Positions 8,353 through 18,602 of a stretch of 64,000 nucleotides of DNA are shown piece by piece (position 1 is the first letter of the stretch; every line of letters starts with the position of its first letter). This DNA is from Pelomonas sp. Root1444. GTDB taxonomy: Bacteria; Pseudomonadota; Gammaproteobacteria; Burkholderiales; Burkholderiaceae_C. A model generated the notes under the pieces. The model had not been told where the DNA came from, did not search any database, and saw nothing but the letters and a program-made list of their open reading frames with translations. The translations under genes and the position numbers were made by a program. The DNA lies in the NCBI RefSeq assembly GCF_001426885.1, contig NZ_LMFP01000003.1, positions 858,690 through 922,689 on the forward strand, read 5' to 3'.

Positions 8353-9264
8353 ATGTCGCCCCAAGAACTCAAAGCCGTCCTGCAAGCCGGCCTCCTGTCC
8401 TTCCCGCTGACCGATTTCGACGCGCAGCTGAATTTCGCGCCCAAGGCCTATGCCGACCGGCTGGAATGGCTGCAGCCCTATGGCGCGTCGGCGCTGTTCG
8501 CGGCCGGCGGCACGGGCGAGTTCTTCTCGCTGGAACCGGGCGAGTACACCGACATCATCAAGGTCGCGCTGGACACCTGCCGGGGCCGCACACCCATCCT
8601 GGCCGGCGCCGGTGGCGGCACCCGGGTGGCCATCCAGTACGCGCAGGAGGCCGAAGCGCTGGGCGCGCAAGGCGTGCTGCTGCTGCCGCACTACCTGACC
8701 GAAGCCAGCCAGCAAGGCCTGATCGACCACGTCGAGGCCGTTTGCAAGAGCGTCAAGTTCGGCGTCGTCGTCTACAACCGCGGCGCCTGCAAGCTGACGC
8801 CGCAGTCGCTGCAGATCCTGGCCGACCGCTGCCCCAACCTGATCGGCTTCAAGGACGGCCTGGGCGACATCGAGAAGTTCGTGGCCATCCGCCAGACGCT
8901 GGGCGAGCGCTTCGCCTACCTCGGCGGCCTGCCGACGGCCGAGGTCTTCGCCGGCGCCTACAAGGCGATGGGCTGCCCGGTCTATTCGTCCGCCGTCTTC
9001 AATTTCATCCCCAAGACGGCGATGGCGTTCTACAACGCGCACGCCGCCGGTGACACCGCCACCTGCGACGCGCTGATCCGCGACTTCTTCCTGCCCTACC
9101 TTGCCATCCGCAACAAGGGCGAGGGCTATGCCGTGTCCATCGTGAAGGCCGGCGCGACGCTGATCGGCCACGGCGCCGGTCCCGTGCGCCCGCCGTTGTC
9201 CGACCTGCTCCCCGCAGAAGTCGACCAGCTCGGCGCGCTGATCGCCAAGCTCGGCCCGCAATAA
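8353..9264 (+). CDS. kdgD: 5-dehydro-4-deoxyglucarate dehydratase
   Basis: 303 residues, the usual length for this DHDPS/NAL-superfamily enzyme. It dehydrates and decarboxylates 5-dehydro-4-deoxy-D-glucarate to alpha-ketoglutarate semialdehyde. The barrel shows [17 protein letters not shown] near the N-terminus, [12 protein letters not shown] carrying the active-site Tyr, and the Schiff-base Lys in [12 protein letters not shown]. The ATG at 8353 is preceded by GGAGACC. An in-frame TTG at 8278 lies in the promoter/operator and is rejected. It is the first gene of the kdgD-Bug-gudD-Bug-KGSADH-gudP run and takes the product of both GarD and GudD. Confidence 0.93.
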   Translation: MSPQELKAVLQAGLLSFPLTDFDAQLNFAPKAYADRLEWLQPYGASALFAAGGTGEFFSLEPGEYTDIIKVALDTCRGRTPILAGAGGGTRVAIQYAQEAEALGAQGVLLLPHYLTEASQQGLIDHVEAVCKSVKFGVVVYNRGACKLTPQSLQILADRCPNLIGFKDGLGDIEKFVAIRQTLGERFAYLGGLPTAEVFAGAYKAMGCPVYSSAVFNFIPKTAMAFYNAHAAGDTATCDALIRDFFLPYLAIRNKGEGYAVSIVKAGATLIGHGAGPVRPPLSDLLPAEVDQLGALIAKLGPQ

Positions 9265-9297
9265 CGCCCCCCGTCACGACCACCCCTGGAGACAACG

Positions 9298-10269
9298 ATG
9301 AAGCGACTGCTGACGTCCGTGCTGCTGAGCCTTGGTGCCCTTTCCTTCACGGGCGCCGCCCTGGCGCAGGCTTGGCCGGCCAAGCCCGTGACCCTGCTCG
9401 TGCCCTTCCCGCCTGGCGGCTCCAGCGACTGGATCGCCCGGCTCCTCGGCACCAAGCTGCAGGAAAAGCTCGGCGGCAACTTCGTCGTGGACAACCGCGG
9501 CGGCGCTGGCGGAACGATCGGCACCGCGACGGTCAAGCGCGCGCCAGCCGACGGCTACACCCTGCTCGTCACGTCGCTCGGCCCCCTCGTGATCGGCCCG
9601 CACCTACTTAAGAACGTGGGCTACGACCCGACCAAGGATCTCGACTTCATCAGCGTCGCCGTGCAGGCGCCCAACGTGCTGGTCGTGCCGGCCGCGTCGC
9701 CGCACAAGACGCTCGCCGACGTGCTGGCCTTCCTGAAGGCCAACCCCGAGAAGATGAGCTTCGCCTCCTCCGGCAACGGCTCCAGCGACCACATCACCGC
9801 CGAGATGTTCTGGCAGCAAACCGGCACGAGCGGCCTGCACATCCCCTACAAGGGCGGCGGCGCGGTCATGACCGACCTGCTGGGCAACCAGGTGGACTCG
9901 AGCTTCATGAACATCAACACCGCCTTGCCGCAGATCAAGGCCGGCAAGCTGCGCGCCCTCGTCATCACCAGCACCAAGCGCTCGCCCGTGCTGCCCGACG
10001 TGCCGACGACGGAGGAAGCCGGCATCAAGGGTCTGCAGGTGTACTCCTGGCAGGCGGTGGCCGCACCCAAGGGCTTGCCGGCGGACATCAAGACCAAGTT
10101 GCACGGCGCCGTCGTCGCCGCGCTGAACGCGCCGGACGTGAAACCGAAGCTGCTGGAGCAGGGCTTCGAGATCGTCGCCAACACGCCCGAGCAGTTCACC
10201 GCCTTCCAGGCCTCGGAGTTCGCCCGCTGGAAGAAGGTCATCGAGGACCGCAAGATCACGGCAGATTGA
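9298..10269 (+). CDS. Bug family (TctC-type) periplasmic solute-binding protein
   Basis: 323 residues with a clear signal peptide ([19 protein letters not shown]...ALAQ) followed by the family start [19 protein letters not shown]. The later [19 protein letters not shown] segment is also characteristic. Bug proteins bind carboxylates and serve tripartite tricarboxylate transporters or act as sensors. No TctA/TctB membrane partners are in the window. It sits between kdgD and gudD, so a hexarate ligand is plausible but unproven. Confidence 0.9.
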   Translation: MKRLLTSVLLSLGALSFTGAALAQAWPAKPVTLLVPFPPGGSSDWIARLLGTKLQEKLGGNFVVDNRGGAGGTIGTATVKRAPADGYTLLVTSLGPLVIGPHLLKNVGYDPTKDLDFISVAVQAPNVLVVPAASPHKTLADVLAFLKANPEKMSFASSGNGSSDHITAEMFWQQTGTSGLHIPYKGGGAVMTDLLGNQVDSSFMNINTALPQIKAGKLRALVITSTKRSPVLPDVPTTEEAGIKGLQVYSWQAVAAPKGLPADIKTKLHGAVVAALNAPDVKPKLLEQGFEIVANTPEQFTAFQASEFARWKKVIEDRKITAD

Positions 10270-10273
10270 GCCC

Positions 10274-11602
10274 ATGAGCGCCACCCCCGTCATCAAGGAG
10301 CTGCGCGTCGTGCCCGTCGCCGGGCGCGACAGCATGCTGCTCAACCTCAGCGGCGCGCATGCGCCCTTCTTCACGCGCAACCTGCTGATCCTCACCGACA
10401 GCGCCGGCCACACCGGCGTGGGCGAGGTGCCCGGCGGCGAGAAGATCCGCCAGACGCTGGAGGACGCGCGCGCCTTGGTCGTCGGCCAGCCCATCGGCGC
10501 CTACAAGGGCCTGCTGCAGGCCGTGCAGAAGACCTTCGCCGACCGTGACGCCGGCGGCCGCGGCCTGCAGACCTTCGACCTGCGCACGACCATCCATGCC
10601 GTCACGGCCATCGAGTCGGCGCTGCTGGACCTGCTGGGCCAGCATCTGGAGGTGCCCGTGTGCGCGCTGCTCGGCGAAGGCCAGCAGCGCAGCCACGTGC
10701 CCATGCTGGGCTACCTGTTCTACGTCGGCGACCGCCGCAAGAGCGACCTGCCGTATGACACCCAGCCCGATGCCGCCGACCCCTGGCTGCGCCTGCGCCA
10801 TGAAGAGGCCATGACGCCCGAGGCCATCGTCAAGCTGGCCGAGGCGGCCCAGGCCCGCTACGGCTTCCAGGACTTCAAGCTCAAGGGCGGCGTGCTGCGC
10901 GGCGAGGAGGAAGTCGAGGCCGTCAAGGCCCTGAAGGCGCGCTTCCCCCAGGCGCGCATCACGCTGGACCCCAACGGCGGCTGGCTGCTGCAGGACGCGA
11001 TCCGCCTGATGCGCGACATGCACGGCGTGCTGGCCTATGCCGAGGACCCCTGCGGCGCCGAGGGCGGCTTCTCGGGCCGCGAGGTGATGGCCGAGTTCCG
11101 CCGCGCCACCGGCCTGCCCACGGCCACCAACATGGTCGCCACCGACTGGCGCCAGCTGGTGCATTCGCTGTCGCTGCAATCGGTGGACATCCCGCTGGCC
11201 GACCCGCACTTCTGGACCATGGCGGGCGCCGTTCGCGTCGGCCAGACCTGCCGCGACTTCGGCCTGACCTGGGGCTCGCATTCCAACAACCACTTCGACG
11301 TCTCGCTGGCCATGTTCACCCATGCCGCGGCCGCCGTGCCGGGCCGGGTCACCGCGATCGACACGCACTGGATCTGGCAGGACGGCCAGCAGCTGACCGC
11401 CAACCCGCTGCAGATCGTCGGCGGCGAGGTGGCCGTGCCCACCCAGCCGGGCCTGGGCGTGACGCTGGACATGGCGGCCGTCGAGGCCGCGCACCAGCTG
11501 TACCTGCAGCATGGCCTGGGCAGCCGCGACGACGCGATCGCGATGCAATACCTGGTGCCGAACTGGACCTTCGACAACAAGCGGCCCTGCATGGTGCGCT
11601 GA
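10274..11602 (+). CDS. gudD: Glucarate dehydratase GudD
   Basis: 442 residues, close to the E. coli enzyme (446), an enolase-superfamily dehydratase that converts D-glucarate to 5-dehydro-4-deoxy-D-glucarate. The N-terminus has the capping-domain [23 protein letters not shown]. The barrel has FKLKGG (KxK-type base), ITLDPNGGW and AEDPCGAE metal ligands, and the catalytic His region [12 protein letters not shown]. It starts 5 bases after the preceding Bug gene stop. Its product joins the GarD product at KdgD, which explains why one regulator may serve both pathways. Confidence 0.95.
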   Translation: MSATPVIKELRVVPVAGRDSMLLNLSGAHAPFFTRNLLILTDSAGHTGVGEVPGGEKIRQTLEDARALVVGQPIGAYKGLLQAVQKTFADRDAGGRGLQTFDLRTTIHAVTAIESALLDLLGQHLEVPVCALLGEGQQRSHVPMLGYLFYVGDRRKSDLPYDTQPDAADPWLRLRHEEAMTPEAIVKLAEAAQARYGFQDFKLKGGVLRGEEEVEAVKALKARFPQARITLDPNGGWLLQDAIRLMRDMHGVLAYAEDPCGAEGGFSGREVMAEFRRATGLPTATNMVATDWRQLVHSLSLQSVDIPLADPHFWTMAGAVRVGQTCRDFGLTWGSHSNNHFDVSLAMFTHAAAAVPGRVTAIDTHWIWQDGQQLTANPLQIVGGEVAVPTQPGLGVTLDMAAVEAAHQLYLQHGLGSRDDAIAMQYLVPNWTFDNKRPCMVR

Positions 11603-11647
11603 ACCTGCGCCGGCCCCGAGGTCGGCGCTCCACGGAGAGACCTTCCC

Positions 11648-12622
11648 ATGACCAAACTCCCCCGCCTCGGCCTGATCCTGCTGTCCAGCCTGACCCTGGC
11701 TACCGCGGCTACGGCGGCGCCGGCGTCTCCCGCCTGGCCTACCGGGCCCATCAAGCTGGTCGTGCCCTATCCGCCGGGCGGTTCGTCGGACATCATCGCC
11801 CGCGCCATCAGCACCCAACTGGGCGCGGCGCTGAAGCAGAACGTCATCGTCGACAACCGCCCGGGCGCCAGCGGCAACATGGGCGCGGACGCCGTCGCCA
11901 AGTCCACCGACGGCCACACCCTGCTGCTGTGCGACGTCGGCGCGCTGGCCATCGCCCCCTCGGTCTACACCAAGCTGCCCTTCGACCCGTCCAAGGACCT
12001 GCGCGGCGTGACCATGCTGGCCTATTCGCCCCACCTGCTGGTGGTCCATCCCGGCGTGCCGGCGAACAACCTTGGCGAACTGGTGGCGCTGTCCAAGACC
12101 CGGTCGTTGAACTTCGCCGTCACGGCGCTGGGCAGCGCGCCCCACCTGGCCGGGGTCGCTGTCGAGCAGGCCACCGGCGCGAAGTGGACCTACATCCCCT
12201 ACAAGGGCGGCGCGCAGTCGGTGGCCGACACGATTGCCGGCCAGACCGAGGTCACGATGAACGGCATGCTGGCCACCCTGCCTCATGTGCAGTCCGGCAA
12301 GCTCAAGGTGCTGGCGGTGTCCAAGGGCACGCGTGTGCCGCTGCTGGCCAACGTGCCCACCGTCGCCGAGCAGGGCATCAAGGGCTTCGAGTCCGGCACC
12401 TGGCAGGGCGTGCTGGCGCCGGCCAGCATGCCACCGGCCGCGCTGGCCAAGCTCAACGCCGTGCTGACCGAGGTCATTCGTTCGCCCGAGGTGCGCGAGC
12501 GCCTGGTCTCGCAGGGCGCCGAGGTCCGTACCATGACTACGGCTGAGTTCGCCAGCTTCTTCGACGCCGAGCGCAAGCGCTGGGCCCAGGTGGTCGCCAA
12601 GGGCGGCGTCAAGCTCGATTGA
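11648..12622 (+). CDS. Second Bug family (TctC-type) solute-binding protein
   Basis: 324 residues: a signal peptide (LILLSSLTLATAATA) and the typical WPTGPIKLVVPYPPGGSSDIIARA start, then IPYKGGAQSVADTIAGQTEV. It is only moderately similar to the Bug protein at 9298, so this is not a recent duplication. Two binding proteins in one operon may discriminate glucarate from galactarate or another acid; that is inference. The GTP-free transport partners TctA/TctB are absent here, as for most Bug genes. Confidence 0.9.
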   Translation: MTKLPRLGLILLSSLTLATAATAAPASPAWPTGPIKLVVPYPPGGSSDIIARAISTQLGAALKQNVIVDNRPGASGNMGADAVAKSTDGHTLLLCDVGALAIAPSVYTKLPFDPSKDLRGVTMLAYSPHLLVVHPGVPANNLGELVALSKTRSLNFAVTALGSAPHLAGVAVEQATGAKWTYIPYKGGAQSVADTIAGQTEVTMNGMLATLPHVQSGKLKVLAVSKGTRVPLLANVPTVAEQGIKGFESGTWQGVLAPASMPPAALAKLNAVLTEVIRSPEVRERLVSQGAEVRTMTTAEFASFFDAERKRWAQVVAKGGVKLD

Positions 12623-12680
12623 AGTGAACGTGCGCCCCTCGCCCGGTCTTGCGCCGCTGGACGCGGGCCAGCCCAGTCGG

Positions 12681-12693
12681 TCCCCCGGGGGGA
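12681..12693. repeat. GC palindrome (CCCCCGGGGG type) in the Bug-KGSADH gap
   Basis: The 215-base gap between the second Bug gene and the aldehyde dehydrogenase holds TCCCCCGGGGGGA, followed by a second short hairpin (GCGGGG-CGTA-CCCCGC, about 12705-12720). The same kind of core recurs at 38705 and 57944. Such elements are common between genes in Burkholderiales. A local mRNA hairpin could uncouple expression of the upstream and downstream genes. Confidence 0.5.
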
Positions 12694-12837
12694 CGGCGAT
12701 GCTCGCGGGGCGTACCCCGCTCGCACATCGCCAGACGGGCCGGCTTGGGAGCGGCCCGGCGCTCGCCCCGAAATGCGTCCGTTAGCCCAGTCGGCGGCGT
12801 CCGCACTGCCTTTCCTTTTCTTCATCGCGGAGTCCCC

Positions 12838-14277
12838 ATGAAACCGAACTACATCGCCGGCGCCTGGACCGAAGGCCCTCACGTCTCCCGCAACATCAAC
12901 CCCTCCGACACCCGCGACCTGATCGGCGAGTACGCGCAGGCCGACGCCGCCCAGGCCGACCTGGCCATCGCGGCGGCCACGGCCGCCTTCCCGGCCTGGA
13001 GCCTGTCCACGCCGCAGCAGCGCTTTGACATCCTGGACGCCGTCGGCACCGAGATCCTGGCCCGCCGCGCCGAGCTGGGCGACCTCCTCGCCCGCGAGGA
13101 AGGCAAGACGCTGCCCGAGGCCATCGGCGAGGTCCAGCGCGCCGGCAACATCTTCAAGTTCTTCGCCGGCGAGGCGCTGCGCCCGGGCGGCGAGACGATG
13201 CCGTCCGTGCGCCCCGGCGTCGGCGTCGAGATCACGCGTGAAGCCGTCGGCGTCGTGGGCCTCATCACGCCGTGGAACTTCCCCATCGCCATTCCCGCCT
13301 GGAAGATCGCGCCGGCGCTGGCCTGGGGCAACTGCGTCGTCTTCAAGCCGGCCGACCTCGTGCCCGGCTCGGCCTGGGCACTGGCCGAGATCCTGTCGCG
13401 CAGCGGCCTGCCGGCCGGCGTGTTCAACCTCGTCATGGGCCGCGGCTCGGTGGTCGGCGAGAAGCTGCTGAACGACCCACGCGTGGCGGCCATCAGCTTC
13501 ACCGGCTCGGTCGCCACCGGCCAGAAGGTGGCCGCCGCCTGTGTCGCCCGCATGGCCAAGTTCCAGCTCGAGATGGGCGGCAAGAACCCCATGATCGTGC
13601 TGGACGACGCCGACCTCGGCGTGGCCGTCAACGCTGCCGTCAACAGCGGCTTCTTCTCCACCGGCCAGCGCTGCACCGCCTCGTCGCGCTTGATCGTGAC
13701 GGAAGGCATCCATGACCGCTTCATCGCCGCCATGGTCGAGAAGATGAAGGGCCTGAAAGTGGACGACGCCCGCAAGGCCGGCACCGACATCGGCCCGGTG
13801 GTGGATGCCAGCCAGCTCGGCCAGGACACCGACTACATCGGCATCGCCAAGACCGAGGGCGGCAAGCTGGCCCACGGCGGCGAGCGCATCGAGACCAACG
13901 CCGACGGCGCGCCGGGCTTCTACCTGACACCGGCGCTGATCACCGACACGACCCCCGCCATGCGCATCAATCGCGAAGAGGTGTTCGGCCCGGTCGTCAG
14001 CGTCATCCGCGCGCGGGATTACGAAGAGGCGCTCGCCTTGTCCAACGACACACCGTTCGGCCTGGCCGCGGGCATCGCGACGACTTCGCTGAAGCACGCG
14101 ACGCACTTCAAGCGCCACGCGCAGGCCGGCATGGTGATGGTCAACCTGCCGACCGCGGGCGTGGACTACCACGTGCCCTTCGGCGGCCGCAAGGGCAGCA
14201 GCTACGGCCCGCGCGAGCAGGGCCGCTACGCCGCCGAGTTCTACACGACCGTGAAGACGGCTTACACCCAGGCCTGA
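12838..14277 (+). CDS. Alpha-ketoglutarate semialdehyde dehydrogenase
   Basis: 479 residues of the aldehyde dehydrogenase family. The catalytic residues are Glu245 (FQLEMGG) and Cys279 (STGQRCTASSR), with the cofactor segment TPWNFPIAIPAWKIAPAL and FTGSVATGQKV. The GQRCTASSR signature is the one seen in 2,5-dioxopentanoate (alpha-ketoglutarate semialdehyde) dehydrogenases of sugar-acid pathways. It oxidises the KdgD product to alpha-ketoglutarate, which completes galactarate/glucarate breakdown into the TCA cycle. The ATG at 12838 gives the usual family N-terminus (NYIAGAW). Confidence 0.92.
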   Translation: MKPNYIAGAWTEGPHVSRNINPSDTRDLIGEYAQADAAQADLAIAAATAAFPAWSLSTPQQRFDILDAVGTEILARRAELGDLLAREEGKTLPEAIGEVQRAGNIFKFFAGEALRPGGETMPSVRPGVGVEITREAVGVVGLITPWNFPIAIPAWKIAPALAWGNCVVFKPADLVPGSAWALAEILSRSGLPAGVFNLVMGRGSVVGEKLLNDPRVAAISFTGSVATGQKVAAACVARMAKFQLEMGGKNPMIVLDDADLGVAVNAAVNSGFFSTGQRCTASSRLIVTEGIHDRFIAAMVEKMKGLKVDDARKAGTDIGPVVDASQLGQDTDYIGIAKTEGGKLAHGGERIETNADGAPGFYLTPALITDTTPAMRINREEVFGPVVSVIRARDYEEALALSNDTPFGLAAGIATTSLKHATHFKRHAQAGMVMVNLPTAGVDYHVPFGGRKGSSYGPREQGRYAAEFYTTVKTAYTQA

Positions 14278-14340
14278 TCCCACCCTTTCGGCACGACCGC
14301 CCGGCAAGAGGCGGAGCTGCCGCATTGCCCGGAGACTCCC

Positions 14341-15711
14341 ATGAGCACCACCACCGCCTCGCTGGCCCAAGCCGCCAGCGGCAGCGCCGTCCGCACGAAG
14401 AAGCGCTTCGCCATCCTGGCCATGCTCTTCATCGTCACGACGATCAACTACGCCGATCGCGCCACGCTGTCCATCGCCGGCCCCGCGTTGTCGAAGGACC
14501 TGGGCATCGACTCGGTGACGATGGGCTACATCTTTTCGGCCTTCGGTTGGTCTTACGTCATCGCGCAACTGCCTGGCGGCTGGCTGCTGGACCGTTTCGG
14601 CTCCAAGCTCGTCTACGCGGCCAGCATCTGCCTGTGGTCCGTCTTCACATTGCTGCAGGGCGGCATCAGCTTCATTGCCGCCAACGTGGGCCTGGCCGTC
14701 GTCACGCTGTTCGCGTTGCGCTTCCTCGTCGGTGCGGCGGAGGCCCCGTCCTTCCCGGCGAACGGCCGCATCGTCGCGAGCTGGTTTCCTGCGGCCGAGC
14801 GCGGGACGGCGTCGGCCATCTTCAACTCGGCCCAGTACTTCGCCACCGTGCTGTTCGCGCCGCTGATGGGCTGGATCACGCACAGCTACGGCTGGCCGGC
14901 CGTGTTCGTCGTCATGGGCCTGCTGGGCATCCTGCTGAGCGCCGTGTGGCTGAAGACCGTCTTCACGCCCCGGACCCATCCGGGCGTCAACCAGGCCGAG
15001 CTGGACCACATCGCCGCCGGCGGCGCGCTCCTGAACATGGACCAGCCCGGCACGCAGAGCCGCAGCTTCGCGCCCGCCTCGCCCAAGCTGGGCTACATCA
15101 AGCAGCTGCTCTCCAACCGCATGCTGATGGGCGTCTACGTGGGCCAGTACTGCATCACGACGCTGACCTACTTCTTCCTGACCTGGTTCCCGGTCTACCT
15201 CGTCAAGGAGCGCGGCATGTCCATCCTCAGCGCCGGCTTCGTCGCGGCGCTGCCGGCCATCTGCGGCTTTGCCGGCGGCGTGCTGGGCGGGCTGATCTCC
15301 GACGGCCTGCTGCGCCGCGGAAAAAGCCTCACCTTCGCCCGCAAGACGCCCATCGTCGTGGGCATGCTGCTGAGCACCAGCATGATCCTGTGCAACTATG
15401 TCGACAGCTCGGCCGTCGTCGTCGCCATCATGTCGCTGGCCTTCTTCGGCAAGGGCCTGGGCGCGCTCGGATGGGCTGTCGTGTCGGACACCTCGCCCAA
15501 GGAGATCTCCGGCCTCTCCGGCGCGCTGTTCAACACCTTCGGCAACACGGCCGGCATCACGACGCCCATCGTGATCGGCTACCTGGTCAAGGGCACGGGC
15601 TCGTTCAACGCGGCGCTGGTGTTCGTCGCGGCCAACGCGCTGGTGGCCGTGTGCTGCTATCTGTTCGTCGTCGGCGACATCAAGCGCTTCGAGCTCAGGA
15701 AGGCTGCCTGA
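14341..15711 (+). CDS. gudP: Glucarate/galactarate MFS permease (GudP/GarP type)
   Basis: 456 residues with 12 predicted membrane spans, anion:cation symporter subfamily. It closely follows E. coli GarP/GudP: INYADRATLSIAG at span 1, GYIFSAFGWSYVIAQLPGGW, the APSFPANGRIVASWFP segment, SNRMLMGVYVGQY, and CYLFVVGDIKRFEL at the end. It is the proton symporter for glucarate/galactarate and last gene of the operon, preceded by GGAG (14331). Which of the two acids is preferred cannot be told. Its stop overlaps the 3' end of the convergent pectate lyase by 17 bases. Confidence 0.9.
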   Translation: MSTTTASLAQAASGSAVRTKKRFAILAMLFIVTTINYADRATLSIAGPALSKDLGIDSVTMGYIFSAFGWSYVIAQLPGGWLLDRFGSKLVYAASICLWSVFTLLQGGISFIAANVGLAVVTLFALRFLVGAAEAPSFPANGRIVASWFPAAERGTASAIFNSAQYFATVLFAPLMGWITHSYGWPAVFVVMGLLGILLSAVWLKTVFTPRTHPGVNQAELDHIAAGGALLNMDQPGTQSRSFAPASPKLGYIKQLLSNRMLMGVYVGQYCITTLTYFFLTWFPVYLVKERGMSILSAGFVAALPAICGFAGGVLGGLISDGLLRRGKSLTFARKTPIVVGMLLSTSMILCNYVDSSAVVVAIMSLAFFGKGLGALGWAVVSDTSPKEISGLSGALFNTFGNTAGITTPIVIGYLVKGTGSFNAALVFVAANALVAVCCYLFVVGDIKRFELRKAA

Positions 15712-16996
15712 TCCACTTGACGGCCCAGGCGTCGTAGGCCGCCAGCGTCTTCTGCGGCCAGTTGCCCCACCAGGCATAGCCGTTGCGCCGCTCCAGGCTG
15801 ATGTCGTTGACGTCGTCGTGCAGGCTCTTGTCACGGTCGCCGAACACGGGCCTGAGCGTCGCGGGGTCGTAGTAGCGCGCCCACAGCGGGCCGGCGCCCG
15901 GCTGCACCACCAGCTTGCGCCCGTCGTCTGTCTTGACGAAGGCGCGGTCCCGCACGCCGAGGGCCTTCAGCGTCGCGACGCCGGCGCGTACCGCCTCGAC
16001 GACGGCGGGTGACGGCTGGGGCAGGCCCATCAGGAAGGCCAACACCTTGGCGCTCTCGCCACTGCTCAGCGCCGGCGGCTCGTAGTTGCGCGCCGACGCG
16101 GGCGCCAGCGTCAGCGCGTCATGCTGCTGCGCCCACAGCGTGAGCTTGCCGTTCACACGGATCTGCGTTGCCAGCAGCAGTTGCACGGCCTTGGCCTCGG
16201 CGGCCGCGGCCGCCGTGCGCTGCGATGCGGGCAGGAAGCCCAGATCCGCTTCGCCCCGTCCGATGTCGCCCATCAGCTCGGCCACCTCCACCAGCGCGTT
16301 GTCGTTCAGCGTGATGGCGTCGTGGTAGCCGCCCTGCAGCGGCCACACCTGGGGCCAGCCGCCGCCCGGGAACTGCGCCGCCAGCAGGTAGGCCACGCCG
16401 CGCTGCGCCGCCTGGCGGTAGGCCTCGCCGGGCGCGCCGGGTTGCGCGGCGGCCACGCGGGCCAGGAAGCGGATCTCGGTGATGGTCGCGTCGTTGTCGA
16501 TGGTGCCGACATAACTCCACTGGGCGTCTTCGGCCTTGTCGAAATCACCGGCGACGGCCGGCTTCTTGGGGCTGTTGTCGGCGACGTAGCTCTGGCCGCG
16601 CTCGCGCGGCGGCTTGTCGCGCGGCTGGTTCTTGCCCCAGCCGCCGGCCGGCGTCTGGTAGCTGAGGATGTTGCGCGCGACCTGCAGCGCGGCTTCGCTC
16701 GCGTACCAGTCGGCCGGTTTGTCCAGCGGCATGCTGGCCTCGCCGTTGCCGCCGGCCGGCGCCGCCGGCCAGGCCGCCAGGCCCTTGCGCTCCGCCGCCA
16801 GCGCGGCGCGGTCGGCGGCGCGCTGGGCAGCGGAACGGGCCAGGTAGTCCACCCACGCGGCGCGCTCGGCGGCCGGCAGGGCGGCCACGCGCTCGGCCGT
16901 CAGTGGCTCGGCCGGCGGGATGACGCCGATCTGGGCGGCAAACGCCGGCGACGACAGTACCAGCGCAAGCAGGGCGGAGCGGCTGAAGGCGGGCAT
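15695..16996 (-). CDS. Secreted pectate lyase, PL10 (PelA) type
   Basis: 433 residues with a signal peptide (MPAFSRSALLALVLSSPAFA). The alpha-toroid catalytic domain starts near residue 100 with ILSYQTPAGGWGKN and includes FPGGGWPQVWPLQGGYHD, ITLNDNALV and the terminal GPLWARYYDPATLRPVFGDRD and RNGYAWWGNWPQ segments characteristic of family PL10. It cleaves polygalacturonate by beta-elimination outside the cytoplasm. Galacturonate from pectin can be oxidised to galactarate, so its position next to garD/gudP makes biological sense. No uronate dehydrogenase gene is in the window. Confidence 0.9.
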   Translation of the reverse strand: MPAFSRSALLALVLSSPAFAAQIGVIPPAEPLTAERVAALPAAERAAWVDYLARSAAQRAADRAALAAERKGLAAWPAAPAGGNGEASMPLDKPADWYASEAALQVARNILSYQTPAGGWGKNQPRDKPPRERGQSYVADNSPKKPAVAGDFDKAEDAQWSYVGTIDNDATITEIRFLARVAAAQPGAPGEAYRQAAQRGVAYLLAAQFPGGGWPQVWPLQGGYHDAITLNDNALVEVAELMGDIGRGEADLGFLPASQRTAAAAAEAKAVQLLLATQIRVNGKLTLWAQQHDALTLAPASARNYEPPALSSGESAKVLAFLMGLPQPSPAVVEAVRAGVATLKALGVRDRAFVKTDDGRKLVVQPGAGPLWARYYDPATLRPVFGDRDKSLHDDVNDISLERRNGYAWWGNWPQKTLAAYDAWAVKWIRQPS

Positions 16997-17091
16997 GGCG
17001 GGCAGTGAAGTTGGGGATGGGCGGCAATCTACCGGCTCGCGCCGGCTGGCGCGCGGCTAACCTTGCGCCGCTCACACAGTTGACTGCTTTC

Positions 17092-18471
17092 ATGACCCCT
17101 CGCGCCCTCGCCCTCGTGTCGACCCTGCTGGCCGGCTGCGCCGCCACCCCGCCGGGCGAACCGCCGGCCGCGCCGCCCGCCGTCGGCCTGCAGCAAGCCT
17201 GGGTCCAGGCCGTCGCCGGCCCGGGTTGGGCTGTGCGCGCCCTGACCGCCGAGGCCAGCTGCCCGACGCTGCACTGGGCCGGCGCGGCGGCGGTCATGCA
17301 GCCGCGCAGCGCACCCGGCGAGGAGCCATCACCGCCGGGCAACACCCAACCGGAACGCAGGCCCACGCAGTTCACGCTGCGCGCTTGCGAAGCGCCCTGG
17401 CCTGCCGACGCCACGAGCGTGCAGGTGGGCGCCCTCACGCTGCGGGCGCCCGCCGCCGAGCTGCGCCGCATCGTCGTCATCGGCGACACCGGCTGCCGGC
17501 TCAAGGCCAGCGACAAGGACTTCCAGGCCTGCAACGACACGTCCCGCTGGCCCTTCCCACGCGTGCTGGCCCGCGCCCTGGCGCTCAAGCCCGACCTGGT
17601 CGTCCACGTGGGCGACTACCACTACCGCGAAAGCCCCTGCCCACCCGGCCTGGCGGGCTGCGCCGGCAGCCCCTGGGGCTACGGCGACGACGCCTGGCAG
17701 GCCGACTTTTTCCAGCCGGCCCGCGCGCTGCTGGCGGCCGCGCCCTGGGTGTTCGTGCGTGGCAACCATGAGGCCTGCTCGCGCGCGGGCCAGGGCTGGC
17801 TGCGCTACCTGGACGCCGAGCCCGGCACCGCCCGCGCCTGCCAGCCCGAGGTGGCCGCCGGCAGCGTCAACGAGGGCGATTTCACCGCGCCCTTCGCCGT
17901 GCCGCTGTCGCCGCGCCGCCAGCTCATCGTCTTCGACTCCGCGGAAATCGGCAGCGGCACGCCGCCGGCCGGCTCGCCCGCCTGGGCGCGCTGGCGCCAG
18001 CAGCTCGACCGCGTCACCGAGCTGTCGCGGGAGCGCACGCAGAGCCTCTTCCTCAGCCACCATCCGAGCCTGGCCTTCAGCCCCAGCCGCAGCGGGGCGC
18101 CGGGCACGGTGCGTTCGGGGCTGACGCCGCTGCTGGAGGACGCCACGCCGGGCCGGCTCCTCCCGCCGGGCGTGCAGGCCACGCTGCACGGCCATCTGCA
18201 CATCCACCAGGTGCTGGGCTTCGCCACCAACCAGCCCGCCAGCCTCGTCATCGGCAACGGCGGCTCGGCCGCCTCCGGCCGCCTCAATGCTGCGGCGGCA
18301 TTGCGGGCCGAGCCGCTGCCGGGCGTGCAGCTGGAGACCTTCCAGAGCCACAGCGAGTTCGGCTTCTCGCTGCTGACCGCCACCCCGCTGGGCTGGCAGC
18401 TGCAGGCGTTCAACACACTGGGCCAGCCGCTGGCCACCTGCACGCTGGCGGGCCAGCGGCTGCGTTGCTGA
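17092..18471 (+). CDS. Metallophosphoesterase lipoprotein
   Basis: 459 residues from the ATG at 17092, which gives a short lipoprotein signal with lipobox LLAGC; an upstream ATG at 17005 would bury it. The calcineurin-like motifs are all present: IGDTGC, HVGDYHY, RGNHEAC, LSHHPSL and LHGHLHIHQ. It is therefore a lipid-anchored dinuclear metal phosphoesterase of unknown substrate. Proline/alanine-rich sequence follows the lipobox as a linker. The 160 bases before the next gene show an inverted repeat at 18603. Confidence 0.85.
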   Translation: MTPRALALVSTLLAGCAATPPGEPPAAPPAVGLQQAWVQAVAGPGWAVRALTAEASCPTLHWAGAAAVMQPRSAPGEEPSPPGNTQPERRPTQFTLRACEAPWPADATSVQVGALTLRAPAAELRRIVVIGDTGCRLKASDKDFQACNDTSRWPFPRVLARALALKPDLVVHVGDYHYRESPCPPGLAGCAGSPWGYGDDAWQADFFQPARALLAAAPWVFVRGNHEACSRAGQGWLRYLDAEPGTARACQPEVAAGSVNEGDFTAPFAVPLSPRRQLIVFDSAEIGSGTPPAGSPAWARWRQQLDRVTELSRERTQSLFLSHHPSLAFSPSRSGAPGTVRSGLTPLLEDATPGRLLPPGVQATLHGHLHIHQVLGFATNQPASLVIGNGGSAASGRLNAAAALRAEPLPGVQLETFQSHSEFGFSLLTATPLGWQLQAFNTLGQPLATCTLAGQRLRC

Positions 18472-18602
18472 CGGGCGCACTTCGTTACGCATGACTTCCG
18501 ACAGGTAACGCCCGCGCATTCCATCACTGCAAGGCCAAATTGAAGGGTTTCAGTCGGGTAAATCGACGGGTCCGCCAGAGCCCCGGGGCTACACTGGATG
18601 CA

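Noticed and set aside
12283..15834. A 1183-codon open frame on the minus strand
   Set aside because: It lies opposite the Bug, KGSADH and gudP genes and reads as His/Arg/Gly/Ala-rich sequence with no domain. It is a high-GC antisense shadow.
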